Notes: generated by a model not told the origin, from the sequence alone. A stretch of 64,000 nucleotides of DNA from Rhizophagus clarus (GCA_015698045.1 BLAL01000252.1:1426001-1490000), one strand, 5' to 3'; positions 45,480 to 57,346 are shown, counted from the stretch's first letter. Program-made: numbers and translations.

Positions 45480-46165
45480 TATTATATGCAAATACAGTTA
45501 AATAATCAAGGTCAAATAATTCTAATAACTGTTATTATGATGATATATATGAAAGGCAATATAATAGATAATAAAGATTTTATTTGTAAAATCAATTTAA
45601 TAATCCTAATTATCAAAACAAATTATATGGGGTCTTTGCAATAGAAAGGTATGAAACTCAAAAAAAAATAAAAATTTAATTAATATTAAATTTACACTTA
45701 TTTTAGCATAAAAAATATAATTAGTATATAAAGTAAATTTAAAAATTTTTTTGAGTTTCATACCTTTCTATTGCAAAGACCCCATATGATGAAAAGGATG
45801 AACTTTATGATGTATATCAGCAATATTCTGATAAAAATCTGTATAATTGAAACAACAATATGAACTTTATCCTGCAATCATAATACTATCATAATACCAA
45901 AAAAGTATTTTCAAATATCCAATATATACTTACAGTCCTTCTTTTTGATCAAAATTTATTTAAGAAAGTACCTATAAAGAAAATTAATGTATATAAAAGA
46001 GAGCAAAAGAATTGAATACCAAAATTTATAAAACAAAGACATTCTAAACCAAATTAAAAATAATTTATTATAACTGATAGATATAATCAAGAATATTACA
46101 AAAGATCCAATATTATCAATAATCTATGGTCATTGTCAATAGAATTACAAATATTACAATAAATA
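45480..46165 (+). other. Asn/Tyr-rich coding remnant split by a MITE; family unknown
   Basis: On both sides of the 157-bp MITE the plus strand reads as protein-like text in a compatible frame: YYDDIYERQYNR and NNPNYQNKLY before it, YDEKDELYDVYQQYSDKNLY after it. Further on are KKVPIKKINVYKREQKN, ITDRYNQEYYKRS and NIINNLWSLSIELQILQ. The composition (Asn, Tyr, Gln, Lys, Asp) resembles the structural-protein part of some fungal retroelements, but no diagnostic domain is present. It is interrupted and treated as a fossil. Confidence 0.4.
45628..45784. mobile_element. 157-bp MITE, copy 1, TA target duplication
   Basis: Terminal inverted repeats of about 37 bp begin TGGGGTCTTTGCAATAGAAA and close with their reverse complement. 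TA flanks both ends (45626-45627, 45785-45786). The insertion interrupts an older coding remnant. A second copy of identical length is at 49887. Confidence 0.95.
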
Positions 46166-46599
46166 GCAATACATGAATCCTAGTTTTTCCTTATTTCAAA
46201 ATAAAAGTCTCTATACATTAGTAAATGCATTTTTGTAGGACAAATCTTACAATAAAATAAAGCATTAACTCATATTATTAACTTGCTTGCATTATTAAGC
46301 CAAAAGTTAGATTATACTTCTCAGCGTAATTAAATTTTCATTGCCGTAATATTATGACACAATGCCAAATTGTGTATTGATGTAACATAATTAATTTATA
46401 CTGATATAATCAATTTTTACTGATGTATTAATTTGTACTAACGCAATCAATTTTATATTGACGTAATTAATTATACTGATTAATTTGATTTACATAATAT
46501 TTAATTATTAATAAATACAAAAATATTTATTAGTTTTATTAATTATATGATTGCAATTTATGATTATATAACATTCTAGAAAAAAAAATTTTGGGCCAT

Positions 46600-47440
46600 T
46601 TTTAAAAGAAAGTCTAAGCCAAAATCTACAAAAAAAATGAAAGAAGAGTTGGTAACATTTTCAAATTAAAAATAAACAATTTCTCCTTTCAACTTATAAT
46701 TTAAAGTTCCAGTCTGAAATTCAAGTCAAGTTTTGGAAGCTGGAGCTATTCTTAAAAAAAAAAGAAAGAAAATGGAATGTTAGTAACATTTTCAAATTAA
46801 AAAAATTTACTTCCTACTTTTTAATAACTTACTTGCACATATTTCAAGTCCAGATCTTTCAATCTAAAAAAAAAGAATCAAAATATTAGTAATGTTTTAT
46901 AAAATAATTATTTAAAAAAAATTATTTTAAAGATTATCTTCAAAATTACCAGTCTGGACCTCTATAAAAATAACAAAATATTATTTTACAAAAAAGAAAA
47001 GAATATTAGTTAATGTTTTCATATTGAAAATTATTAATAACACTCTTCTCTTTTACATTACCTCAAGGAGCTGTATACTGAAAGGTCTGTTCCTATAGAA
47101 AAGAAAAGAAAGAACGTTAGTTAATGTTCCTGTAGTTCATATATTAAAAACCCTTCTCTAATCCCAAGAAGTGTATTAAAAGATCTGTTTCTACAGAAAA
47201 AAAAAGAAAAGAACTTTAGTTAACATTCTTGTAGTTCTTATATTGATGAAAAACCTTCTCTTCACTCACACTACTTCAAGGAGCCATATACTGAAGAATC
47301 TATTCCTACAGAAAAAAAAGAAAAGAACATTAGTTAACATTCTTATAATTCTTATATTGATGAAAAATCTTCCCTTCATTCACATTACTTTAAGGAGTTG
47401 TGTGCTAAAAGGTTTGTTCCTACAAAAAAGGAAAAAACAG
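46600..47440 (-). repeat. Second tandem array of exon-intron-like units, on the minus strand
   Basis: On the minus strand, 31-nt exon-like segments (GAACAGACCTTTCAGTATAC plus AGCTCCTTGAG) at 47419-47389, 47305-47275 and 47092-47062, with a related one starting at 47190, alternate with intron-like parts. These open with GTAATGT or GTAGTGT, contain GTTAACTAAY in a hairpin (AAGAATGTTAACTAATGTTC), and end TTTTTTCTGTAG or similar. Starts are spaced 98, 115 and 114 bp. More decayed units with GTTACTAAC and pyrimidine-AG continue to about 46600. No upstream gene on this strand was recognised. Confidence 0.78.
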
Positions 47441-48301
47441 AATATTAATTAATATTTTTATATTAAAAGAATTAATATAACACCTCCCTCTGTAACTTAC
47501 CATTTTGCCAGGAACTGTATGGCCCATATTTTAAAAAAAAAATATAAATTTAACAGTATATTAAGACCATTTTGATGAAAAAAAAATTTTTTTTTAAAAT
47601 GAATTTTTTTTAATGTTTTTTTAGATTATCGATAGACCAGTAAGTCATATGGTCAATATTCATTTTGCATTTTGATCCTGGCCCATAATTAATTTTGAGC
47701 AGCCCATTTCAGTTTCATATATAATTATCTATTAAATTATGGATAATTCAGAAATGCTATAATTAATTTGACAGGTTAATTTAATTATGGAATATCAGCA
47801 TTTTGAAAATTTAAAACTATAATTATTACAGCATATTACGTCAGGTATAATGGTGTAATTAAATCAATTACGTTGAGAAGTATAGTCTAAAATGCATTTT
47901 TTAATAAGATATTTTCTTTTTTTGTTTAGTTCATAGTCATTTAAGATTTTATGAAATAGATCTATTGATTCTGAAATCTTAAATCTTCTTAATAGCACTT
48001 AGTTTATTTTTCTATTTGAATAAGTCATATTAGTTTACACATAAACCATATCAAGAATGGTCAAAATAAAATTAAATTTGATTAATTTTTCTTTATCATT
48101 TACCAGTCCTTGGTAGGGATTATAAAGATTATTTAATAATATGTTAATTTTATCTTATTTGTATTTTGCATCTGGAGAAATATGTAAAGTCTCATCAATG
48201 CATAGAAATACTTGTTTTTTCAAATGATATAAGATGCTTTTAACAGCAATATCAATGTCTAATAATTCAAAATTTGTATCAAATTTCTTGCAAAATCTTT
48301 A
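47441..48301. other. AT-rich intergenic stretch
   Basis: A short piece at 47565-47625 (TTTTGATGAAAAAAAAATTT, then ATTTTTTTTAATGTTTTTTT) resembles the hairpin satellite at 36787. Otherwise nothing is recognised. Confidence 0.45.
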
Positions 48302-50582
48302 CTAGATTAATTTTGCATCATTAAAAAAATAACTCCACAAGATATATATTATCAATCTTCTTTGAACATTAGCATCTATAAATGAATCATTTTTGTACAT
48401 TGAATTCTCATTGTATATTATACAAACTACAATCAAATTATAAAGCATATCTATAACATTATTAACTATTTTAATATATTTATGATACCTTACAGTTTCT
48501 AAATTAAAAAGGTATTTCCTATTTAGTTTTTCTTTGCTTTTCAAATAATTATTAAAATCTTCATTTTTCAAGATAGCCAACTCATTAAGCAAGAAAAATT
48601 TTCCTCCTCCCAGTGTGACTTGAAGCGTGAGAATAGGGTGAAGACTTTTATCACCAAGACTTTTTCCTTTCTTTAAAGTTTTCTTAATGCTGATATAATG
48701 TTTAACAATAAAATCATATATTTTATGTAGCATTTCATTTCTACCTCTTCTTTGAAAGTTGAATTTATTTATGCATAGTTTGTATGGTTTTGTAAAATCA
48801 TCTTTAACCTCTTCTTGTCTTTCTAGAAACTTTGCTATAGATTCAGCACTAAGTTTTTCTAAATTCATGTAAATATAAAGAAAATATTAAGTTCTGAACA
48901 GTAATACTTAAAACTAGAAGGAGTGATTTTTAACATATATGATTTTATTTTTATCGCAATTTACTCACCTATTTATCTTACTTTTTATTGTCAAGTTCCT
49001 CATTTGAATCTTCTGCTTTTTTTTTTTAATCAAATAAAAAAGATGTAAGATAATGCGAATTTCTTAATTGATGATCTGGATAAGATTGGCACTCTTTAGT
49101 ACTTTTATAAAATTAGATGATTGTATAATATAAACTTATTTTTTACAATAATAGTGTATAACTTTTTTTTGTTTATTCCATTTCCTTAAATTTATTTGCA
49201 TATAGAATATTATTCTTACAGCATAGAAATTGGATTTCATAATTTTAGTGTTTATCAATAGTGAAAAAAATGCAAAAAATTGTGAAATCTAATGTGTGTG
49301 CAATACAAATACTTTTTTTTCAATAATAAATGTATAATTTTTTAGTTTATTGTTTTTACTTAAATATTTATGCATATGTAAAAAGATTTTTACTACACAT
49401 AAATAAGTTTCATAATTATAGTATTTACTAATTATATAAAAATTATAAAATAGAATGGAATCTAACATGCATGAAATATAAACTCTTTTTTCTCATTAAT
49501 AAATATATATTTTTTTTACCTTATTCTTCTTCCTTGAGGTTTATTATATGTATGACTTAATTTTTACTCTATAATAATAAATTTTGAAACTATAGTGTTT
49601 ATGTATTTCTTATCAATTATTTGTATTATATAAATATTTTGCTATATGAAATATAATTTTTTTGACAATAAATAAGCAAATATTTTAACTTATTATAATT
49701 TCTACATATATTATATGATTTTTATAACACCTAAATGAGGTTTCATAATTTTAGTGTTTACTAATCATGCAAAAAGTAAGAAATAAGGCAAAAAAATTGA
49801 AGTATATACAATGTAAACACTTTTTGCAATACTAAACATATGATTTTTTTTAGCTTATTCTTTTTCTTTGAATATTTTTACATATATGGGGTCTTTGCAA
49901 TAGAAAGGTACGAAACTCAAAAAAAAATAAAAATTTAATTAATATTAAATTTATACTTATTTTAGTATAAAAAACATAATTAGTATATAAAATAAATTTA
50001 AAAATTTTTTTGAGTTTCGTACCTTTCTATTGCAAAGACCCCATATAACTTAATTTTTACAAATTCCAGATAAAATAAAATAATTTTAGTGTTTACTTAT
50101 TTATTGCTAAACAGTTGCAAAATGTTATCCTAAATTTTAATATGAAAATAGTCTGATCTTATCTGGATCGTCAATTAAGTAAGTACTATTTGGTATTATT
50201 GATAAATATAACAGAGATAAAGCAGTAAGTTTGTATAGCTGACTTACTAACAAGTTGATTTATGATATTTTTTGGGCAGGTTTGACAATAAGTAGCAGGA
50301 AAGAAAAGTATAAGAATAAGTAAGTATTCAGTATTATTAGTGTATATATAAAAATGCAGGAAAAAAATGAGAGAACATACTAGAAGTTAATAACTTTCTC
50401 AATAAGTCAACTTTCCCTTTATTCTGAAGGCAAGTAAAAACTTTTTCTGCCTTGTCTTTTTTATCAAGATTATTAATAAAGAACACGTATAGAATAATTT
50501 TTTCATCTTCAGTAAAATCAAATCTGTTAATTTCTTCATATATGTCATTTACTTTTATAGAAGTAGAAGCAGTACTTGACAT
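48302..50582 (-). pseudogene. Fossil of a Rhizophagus-type P-loop ATPase / Crinkler-related protein
   Basis: A probable first exon at 50582 to about 50380 encodes SSTASTSIKVNDIYEEINRF and FTEDEKIILYVFFINNLD. The main coding piece at 48868-48302 begins with KLSAESIAKFLERQEEVKDD. It continues with a P-loop-like segment in SLHPILTLQVTLGGGK and a downstream VQRRLIIYILWSYFF. The layout (helical N-terminal part, then a GGGK-type nucleotide-binding loop) recalls a large ATPase family of arbuscular mycorrhizal fungi, some members of which are annotated as Crinkler-like. The identification comes from memory of the family and is uncertain. The 3' part of the ATPase domain is missing and the gene looks broken, with a few interruptions. 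A MITE lies in the long gap between the two coding pieces. Confidence 0.4.
49887..50043. mobile_element. 157-bp MITE, copy 2, TA target duplication
   Basis: Same length, terminal repeats and interior as the copy at 45628. TA flanks both ends (49885-49886, 50044-50045). Both arms carry a matching change, so the stem is still perfectly paired: GGTACGAAAC and GTTTCGTACC here, GGTATGAAAC and GTTTCATACC in copy 1. Confidence 0.95.
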
Positions 50583-50803
50583 GGTTGCTTTTTATAGATT
50601 TGGATAGTTACAGTAGTATAATTGAAAAAAAATTTTTTTTTTAAGATATTTATGAAAAATCACAGATTTAATCTGATCAATTATGCAATCAGTTTTATGA
50701 TCATTCACGAATAAATAATCAAAAATAAAACATGATTATGATCTATTAGTTTGATGCACATCTGAAATGTGTGATAAGTTATGCTAAATATATTGCTTAA
50801 AGT

Positions 50804-52970
50804 CAAGGATTCGTAAATATTATTTTGATTTAAAGTAAAAATTTTTTTCAATTTGATCAAAAATTTTGATTTATTTTGATATGTAATTCTGGCCAAAATT
50901 AACATAATTTTAGCTAGAATTTAAAATTTTCCAAATTTATCTAATTGTAGTTATATGCGATTAAAATACAAAGTATTAAGCATTCGAAGGGAATCTTGAT
51001 TCAAATTTTCTCTATCTTCACTCAAAATATTATTATAAACAAAAAAGCTGCGCTCTACACTACAGGAAGAAATAGGTATCCAAATATAATCTAAAGCAAT
51101 TTGACTTAAAAGTGGTAAATGATGATATAAAATTTTCTTTCAAAATTTCTCTAAATTTAAATATTCAATTAAAGATAAATCAAAATTACAATATATAGCC
51201 CATTCCTGAATAAGATCCAATGATGGGTTTGCAAACTCAGTAATAAAAACACTGTATAAAAGGATATCTCGATTTGAGGTAAGAGTTATAAATTTTGGAT
51301 TAAATAATTGAACAGCTTTAAAAAATTCATGAAATGAATTATTTGAAATATAGTCTCTAAATTTTTTAAAAGCTTCATCATAAGTAGACCTGAATATTGG
51401 ATAAAATGATGCAGGAGCAAAATTAAAGTTTTGAATTAAGGTAATTAAAGTTTGATCAAAATTTTCCATAGACATTCCATTATCAATATAAACACCTAAT
51501 TGTTTCAACTGTTTCTCAACAAAAGGAAATAAAAAAAGATTTTCTTGTTGGAAGAAGTTTAAATTGGTTATAAATTTTTGTGCATAAATTTTGATAAAGA
51601 AAGATAGATTTGAACGTAATCATTATTGGTTGTATTATTAAAAATTTTTACCAAATTTTCAATCGCTTCATTAGAATCATTTTTTTGCTCTTCCAAATAG
51701 AAATTTCAAAGTTATTAATAATGATGATCATTTACATAAAATGCCATTCTGAACCAAGAATTCCATCATATTATAATAGAAAGAGAAATACTTGCAAAAT
51801 TTTGTACACCATTTCTTGATAAAAAGAAAAGGTATCTTGCACGTTAAGCTTTAGTCAACATGAAAGTTTTTTTAATATTTGCTAATAAAGTTTTTACTAA
51901 ATCAAAATGTAGAATTGATGTCTATGTCAGACTAAAATAGTATACAAAAAGAAATTATTTTAGAAATTAAATGTTTTATTATTTAATCAAATAATTAATT
52001 TTTACCTGATAAGGTTAAGAATATATGTTAAACAAGGTGAATAAAAAAGCTGAGGTATAATTAGTTTGAGAAGTTCATGATAACTTTTTTTCATATAAGT
52101 GGCTGAATCTGATACTAAAAGACATGAAAATCAAATGATATAGACCATTCAATTAATGTGTGAATGATAAGCTGATCAATAATAACATTGTTAACATTAT
52201 CCAAATAATCAACTGCTATAAATCTAGTATTATTACGATAACTGAACAATATATTGACAATACTTTGAACTCAACTATCAGTTATTTTATCTATAATTAT
52301 TGACACCATTTTTTTCTGAAAAAAATCTTTCAAATCTTCTATATGTTGTTGATATATTTCTGGTAAATAATTTCATCTTAATATATCAGCTCGTAAAATT
52401 GCTCACCTTCATGGCAATGTTTTTTGAGAAAAGGTTGGAGTATATTTACTTTTTCTAACAGAATATTTGCTTTAACAAATGCTTTTACAAAATCATTAAC
52501 TATTGCTTTTTTAGACTCTACAACAGAAAGAACATTATCTAAAGTTTGGTAGTTATTTCATGCAGTTATTTCATGATTTTTTTTATTTTTTAAATGAATT
52601 TTGCTATTTATATATGTAGTAACACTAACTTTATGTTCTCAGCTAACTGAATGACCACAAAAAAAAATATACAAAAGTGTTATTGAGAACATTAAATGTG
52701 CCTAAAAACTCTTTCTGACGAGTATATGGAGTAGTTTGTTTAGTTGGCATTTAAAATTTAAAATATCACATTTCATGTTAGTATATTATGATAGTATTAT
52801 GATATCAGATGATCTAATTTTAATATAGATTAATGTCAATATAAGCCAATAAAATTACTTGCATGTGATTTACTATATAAATTAGATCAAAATTGTGAAA
52901 AATTTCGATTTAGGCAAAAAATTTTGATTTCTTTCAAAAAAATTACTTTCAAAAATTTTACAAGTCCCTG
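50804..52970 (-). mobile_element. hAT transposon with perfect 8-bp target duplication
   Basis: The 2167-bp element is bounded by related ends, CAAGGATTCGTAAA on the left and CAGGGACTTGTAAA on the right (reverse-complemented). The octamer CTTAAAGT directly flanks both sides (50796-50803 and 52971-52978). An 8-bp duplication and CAGGG-type ends are hallmarks of hAT elements. The interior carries a minus-strand transposase remnant. Confidence 0.92.
50951..52750 (-). pseudogene. Broken hAT transposase
   Basis: Reading starts at MPTKQTTPYTRQKEF (52750). Then come IVNDFVKAFVKANILLEKV, LQPFLKKHCHEGEQF, the catalytic region IIIDKITDS (the family usually has DETTDS), NTRFIAVDYLDNVNNV and HTLIEWSISFDFH. 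The C-terminal half gives NFAPASFYPIFRSTYDEAFK and NPSLDLIQEWAIYC. The dimerisation motif follows as IPISSCSVERSFFVYNIL and LRMLNTLYFN. Several stops and frame changes are spread through it, so it is inactive, although its ends and target duplication are still sharp. It is a plain DNA transposon. Confidence 0.82.
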
Positions 52971-52978
52971 CTTAAAGT

Positions 52979-53602
52979 ATGTAGTATAACTATCAATTAA
53001 CCTGACCATCATAATTTGGACTTGCAAAAAAACACTTTTTTTAAATAAATAATTTTTTTTCACTTTAATAAAATATTTTTTAAATGTTTTTTTTATTTTT
53101 TTTTTAAAATAAGCCTTTAATTTATTTATTAAAATACAATAAGAACTAAGAAAAAATACTATTTATTAAAGAAAATTTTATTTACTAAGTAGAAAAAATA
53201 AAAAAAACCATTTTTTTTGTTGTTTTTTAGATAAAAAATGGTTTTTTTTGTTGTTTTTTAGATAAAAATTAGTTTTTTTTATTGTTTTTTTTAGTTTTTT
53301 TTGTTATTTTTTAGATAAAAAATAGTTTTTTTTATTTAAATTGATAAATAAATAAAGTTTTTTTATTTTTAAAACTAAAAATAAATGGCATATATAAAGT
53401 TTCTTTTATTTGAAATTAAAGCATACTGCATATATATTCAAAATATATGGAACATTGATATTAAGATACCTTTAATTAATTTGATTTTCTGCAATATGTG
53501 TACTCAAATTATACTTCTTTTTACTCATTTTCTTCTTCTTTCAGGTAGGAATAATTTGGAGATCCATGTTTTCCTTTTCTTTATGAATAATAGTATTTAT
53601 TC
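52979..53602. other. T/A-rich spacer with a 31-bp minisatellite
   Basis: Outside the minisatellite at 53209-53335 nothing is recognised. The open frame starting at 53385 runs into the next element and has no gene-like features of its own. Confidence 0.5.
53209..53335 (+). repeat. 31-bp T-rich minisatellite
   Basis: The unit GTTTTTTTTGTTGTTTTTTA plus GATAAAAAATG repeats about four times with small changes. Confidence 0.82.
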
Positions 53603-54771
53603 TAAAGCTTCGCATAAGCCGGCTCAAGTTAAGCTACAGTCTGGCTTGGCTTGGCTTGAAAAAAAAAATTCTGGCTTGAGCCAAAATGAGTCAAGCCACA
53701 AAAAATCTTGGCTCAATTCATTCAAGCCAAGCTGAGCCATGAAAAATTTTGGCTCAAGCCAAGTTGAGCTTGAGCTAGCTCAAGCTGGCTCAAGCTTTAT
53801 TATCAAAAAAAAAAAAGCTGAAACTAGGCGTTTTTATATGTAAAGTTACAAAAAAAAAACACTGAAACTAATGGTTCCAGCCTTTCTATTCATAAAATTG
53901 AAAAAAAATGCCAAAACTAATGGTCCCAGCAGAATCCCAAATAATACTAATATAACTCACATATGGGTTTATATGAAATTACTTTTTAAACCTACAAATT
54001 GAGTTTATGTAGATTGGTCAATTTGGGAGTAATTCACATATTATGTTTGCGTAGAGTTAATAATAGATATACGTGGATTTATTTTTAAAAAATACTAATT
54101 TTGGTAAATTAAATTACTCGGTATTTACCAAAATTTATTTTATTTTATTTATTTTTTCACTTTTTTTTGGTATTTTATACCAAATTTATTTATTTTTATT
54201 ATTCTTTTTCAGTTTTTAATACCCTAATTCCAAAAGTCTGGTCATGCTTTTCATCTGGCAATACCACAAAAATAAACTGATAAATGATTAAAAAAAAAAT
54301 CAGATATTCGGATTATCTGATTAGATTGGCAAGTCACATGATCCTGCCTTTATACCGAATAATTCGCTATAGCGTTAACAGCGTTTTGTATTATAAAATC
54401 ACAAAAAAAAAATGCTGGAACTATTGGTACTAGCGTTTTTTATTCATAAAATTGCAAAAAGTGCCAGAACAAATAGTTCTGACATTTTTTATATATAAAT
54501 TTGCAAAAAAAATGCCAGAACTATTGGTACTGGCATTTTTTACATATAAATTGTAAAAAATTGTCGAGCTTGATCTGGCTCATGAGCCGGCTTGAGCTTT
54601 TCAAGCCAAGCCTACTGCTAGCTTGAGTTTATTAAGCCAAGCCTAATACCTGACTCAAGCTTTTTCAAGCTGGTTTGTGAGCCACCAAGCCAATTTAATT
54701 ATGGCTTGGTTTGGCTCAGCTTGAAAAGCTTGAGCCAGCTTGCAAGCTGGCTCAGCTCATGCAGAGCTTTA
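53603..54771. mobile_element. Non-autonomous hAT-like element built from AGCCAAGC words
   Basis: The terminal inverted repeats are TAAAGCTTCGCATAAGC and TAAAGCTCTGCATGAGC. A perfect 8-bp duplication ATTTATTC flanks the element at 53595-53602 and 54772-54779. About 190 bp at each end is packed with GGCTTG, CAAGCC, GAGCCAGCTTG and TCAAGCTGGCTC words in both orientations. The interior holds four to five copies of a ~55-bp unit with a palindromic core (ATGCCAGAACTATTGGTACT, then GGCATTTTTT). No transposase is present. Size (1169 bp) and target length point to mobilisation by a hAT transposase, which is inference. Confidence 0.88.
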
Positions 54772-54779
54772 ATTTATTC

Positions 54780-56980
54780 TTCATTTTTCTTTATCAGATC
54801 TTTCAGTTTTTTGTCTTTTGATCAATTTAACTTGGACATGAATTATTAAACCACTTCTAACATAGGCTAAATAATATAAAATTGGTTTTTGTGAATAAGT
54901 ATTATAAAATCAAAATAAAATCATAAAAAAATTGGCCATTTATATTCATTATAATAAATCAATGCTTATTTATTGGATTTAAAAATATTATTAAAATAAA
55001 ATTTTAATGATAAAAAAAAATCAATTATTTGCAAAAATCTGTATAATAGTTGATTTTCAATTTTGAAACTTTTATTGCAATTTACTTTAGGCAGAATTTT
55101 GTTATTTATTTTATATTTAATATCTATTATAAAGGATATTTTTTGGCTTCTATTTATGAGTTTTTTTAAAAATATTTTGGAGTAGATCTTGCAAAAAAGC
55201 CATATTATTTAAAATTATAATAAAATAAAAAAAAAATACAGCATAGTTAAAAATTTTTAATTATCTATATTATATAATCAAAAATTATACAAAAATATGT
55301 GTTAATTTATGAAAATTAATATATTAAAAAAAAAATTTATGTATTTAGAAGATTTAGATATAAAATAATAAAAAAATGAAATTATTCATATAAAAAAAAT
55401 AATAATATTTTTACTATATAAAATTTAACAATCATTTAATAAACCTATAATTTTGCAGATGATTAAGATTATCATTAATCTTCAATCCTGTAAATTTTCA
55501 TAATTGGTTATCACATGACTTCAAAAAATATTTGGGGTTAAATACTTATGACCCTCTACTGTAAGGCACTTTACATTAAAAATTTATATTAAAGAATAAA
55601 AATATGTAAAATATATATTAAAAATCTTAATATTTACAAAAAATGTAGGGAATAATGCATATACATACTTTTTTTTTTTATTTTACTTGCCTGTTTGCTC
55701 AGTAATAAAGATCTAGTAATATTATCAGTTATATAAATACATTCTGATTAAAATCTAGTAAGAATAAGCTGTAACTTAAGAGAAAATAAACTTACAAATA
55801 AATATTATTCAGATAGATAGAAAAAAAATTTGAAATATTTTTGGAAATTGATTTCTTGTGTGAAAATTATCTTACTGTACAAACAGTTATACAGAATTAC
55901 AGTTGCTTTGATGGTGGTATTATCTATTCAGTACATTATATATGCTTTAATAAGAATTAAAAACATGCTAATTTATATTGCACATGCTTACATGCATTGT
56001 GGCAAAGTAAAAGTAAAAAAATAAAGTGAATATATGGATAAATATATCTTGGATGCACTTGCATTATATTGCATAATTTAGAATAGATTTTTTGAGTACT
56101 TTTCATAATAGTCAATAGTAAATAGCAATTTAAATGTAAACCTTTGGTAGAAATTAACAGTCCTGTATACTACTCTATCTAATTGATGTTTTAACTAATA
56201 TTTCTTTACTTCTATCTATCTACTAGAAGAACAATTAACATACTCCTTATATGGTGGGATTAATTTGATTGGATTAATTATTCCAATATATTTTAAGTAA
56301 CTTTTTCTAAATAAAGCATAAAACTCATGACAAGCTATATCATACTCTTCTTGATCTTGGGATTTATTACCATCTGTTTTTTTTTAAGTATACCTAAAAA
56401 TTTCTTTCTATCAGGAGTACCATCATTTCTCATCACCTCTTAAACTCATTTTGTTGAAGATTCAGGTCTCTTTTTATAATTCCTATAAGCTTGCTGGATA
56501 ACAGTTGCATAAAAATTTTTAAAGCCATATTGATAATAATATTTAGGAATCAAAAATCACCAAGATCATTTCATTGATCTTCCTAAACCTTGATCAATTT
56601 ATGTGTTTTTTAACAATTTATAATGATTTATAGTGATTTATAGCAGTTTGTAATAAGTATATTATAATAAAATATCAGATTTGATTATCCTTTTATTCAA
56701 AGAACTTCGGGGTGAAAATAGATTTTCTGACATTAATGATTTGGTTAAAAATAGATCCGATCACCATGGATGGCTAAATTATAAAGTTTGTATCACCTAG
56801 CTCTCAGCCAGCTCCCCTGCAACCTTCCCAGCAACTCAAATCACGAGGGTCAGCCAATCAGATTTTGCGCGAAATGTAACTCCACTACAACATCTAACAT
56901 GGAAAGCATATCCACATGGAAACAAGGCAAGCGAATTTAGATTGAATGCGTAACATCATGATTCCGTACCATATGATAAT
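54780..56980. other. AT-rich intergenic stretch, gene-poor
   Basis: No convincing coding sequence; the 64-residue frame at 55830 is A/T-driven. Composition becomes more balanced after about 56760, in the presumed upstream region of the gene at 57347. Confidence 0.5.
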
Positions 56981-57098
56981 CGTGAAGACTCTTCACACTT
57001 CCGACCAATAAAGACATGATCCACTGCAATATCATGGTATAGACGTGAAGTTTCTTCACATTTGCCACCAATAAAGACATGATCTACTGCAATATATA
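56981..57098 (+). promoter_or_regulatory. Duplicated 63-bp upstream module with CCAAT and paired GAA/TTC motifs
   Basis: CGTGAAG starts at 56981 and 57044. Both modules continue CTTCACA.TT..ACCAATAA, then AGACATGATC.ACTGCAATAT. Each has a CCAAT box and an inverted GTGAAG..CTTCAC pair; in the second copy GAAGTTTC fits the spacing of a heat-shock-type element. They lie 250-370 bp before the start codon at 57347. Regulation by CCAAT- or HSF-type factors is inference. Confidence 0.6.
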
Positions 57099-57246
57099 TG
57101 ATCTATTAAATCTTCGCGCTCCCTTTTTTTATTTGTGATTGATTCTTACACATGATTGATGATCAACCCCTGGAATGAATATACTGCGTACTTACTGCGT
57201 ATTTATAGTATCATTGTCTGCTTTAAACAGGAGTTTAACACCGTGA

Positions 57247-57254
57247 TATAAAAA
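57247..57254 (+). promoter_or_regulatory. TATA box of the SKICH/colicin-D-like gene
   Basis: TATAAAAA, in a GC-richer context (followed by GGGGCTAC), 93 bp before the start codon. In this AT-rich genome a TATA match alone means little, but its position relative to the gene and the duplicated module supports it. Confidence 0.5.
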
Positions 57255-57346
57255 GGGGCTACTTTGTCTACTTAGGGTACTCTCTTGCTTCAATCTGGTA
57301 TAATCAATCGAGCTTATTTTTTTTTTCTCTAAAGAAAACATACGTA

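Noticed and set aside
55830-56024. 64-residue open frame
   Set aside because: Hydrophobic A/T-driven composition, no start context or similarity, no supporting neighbours.
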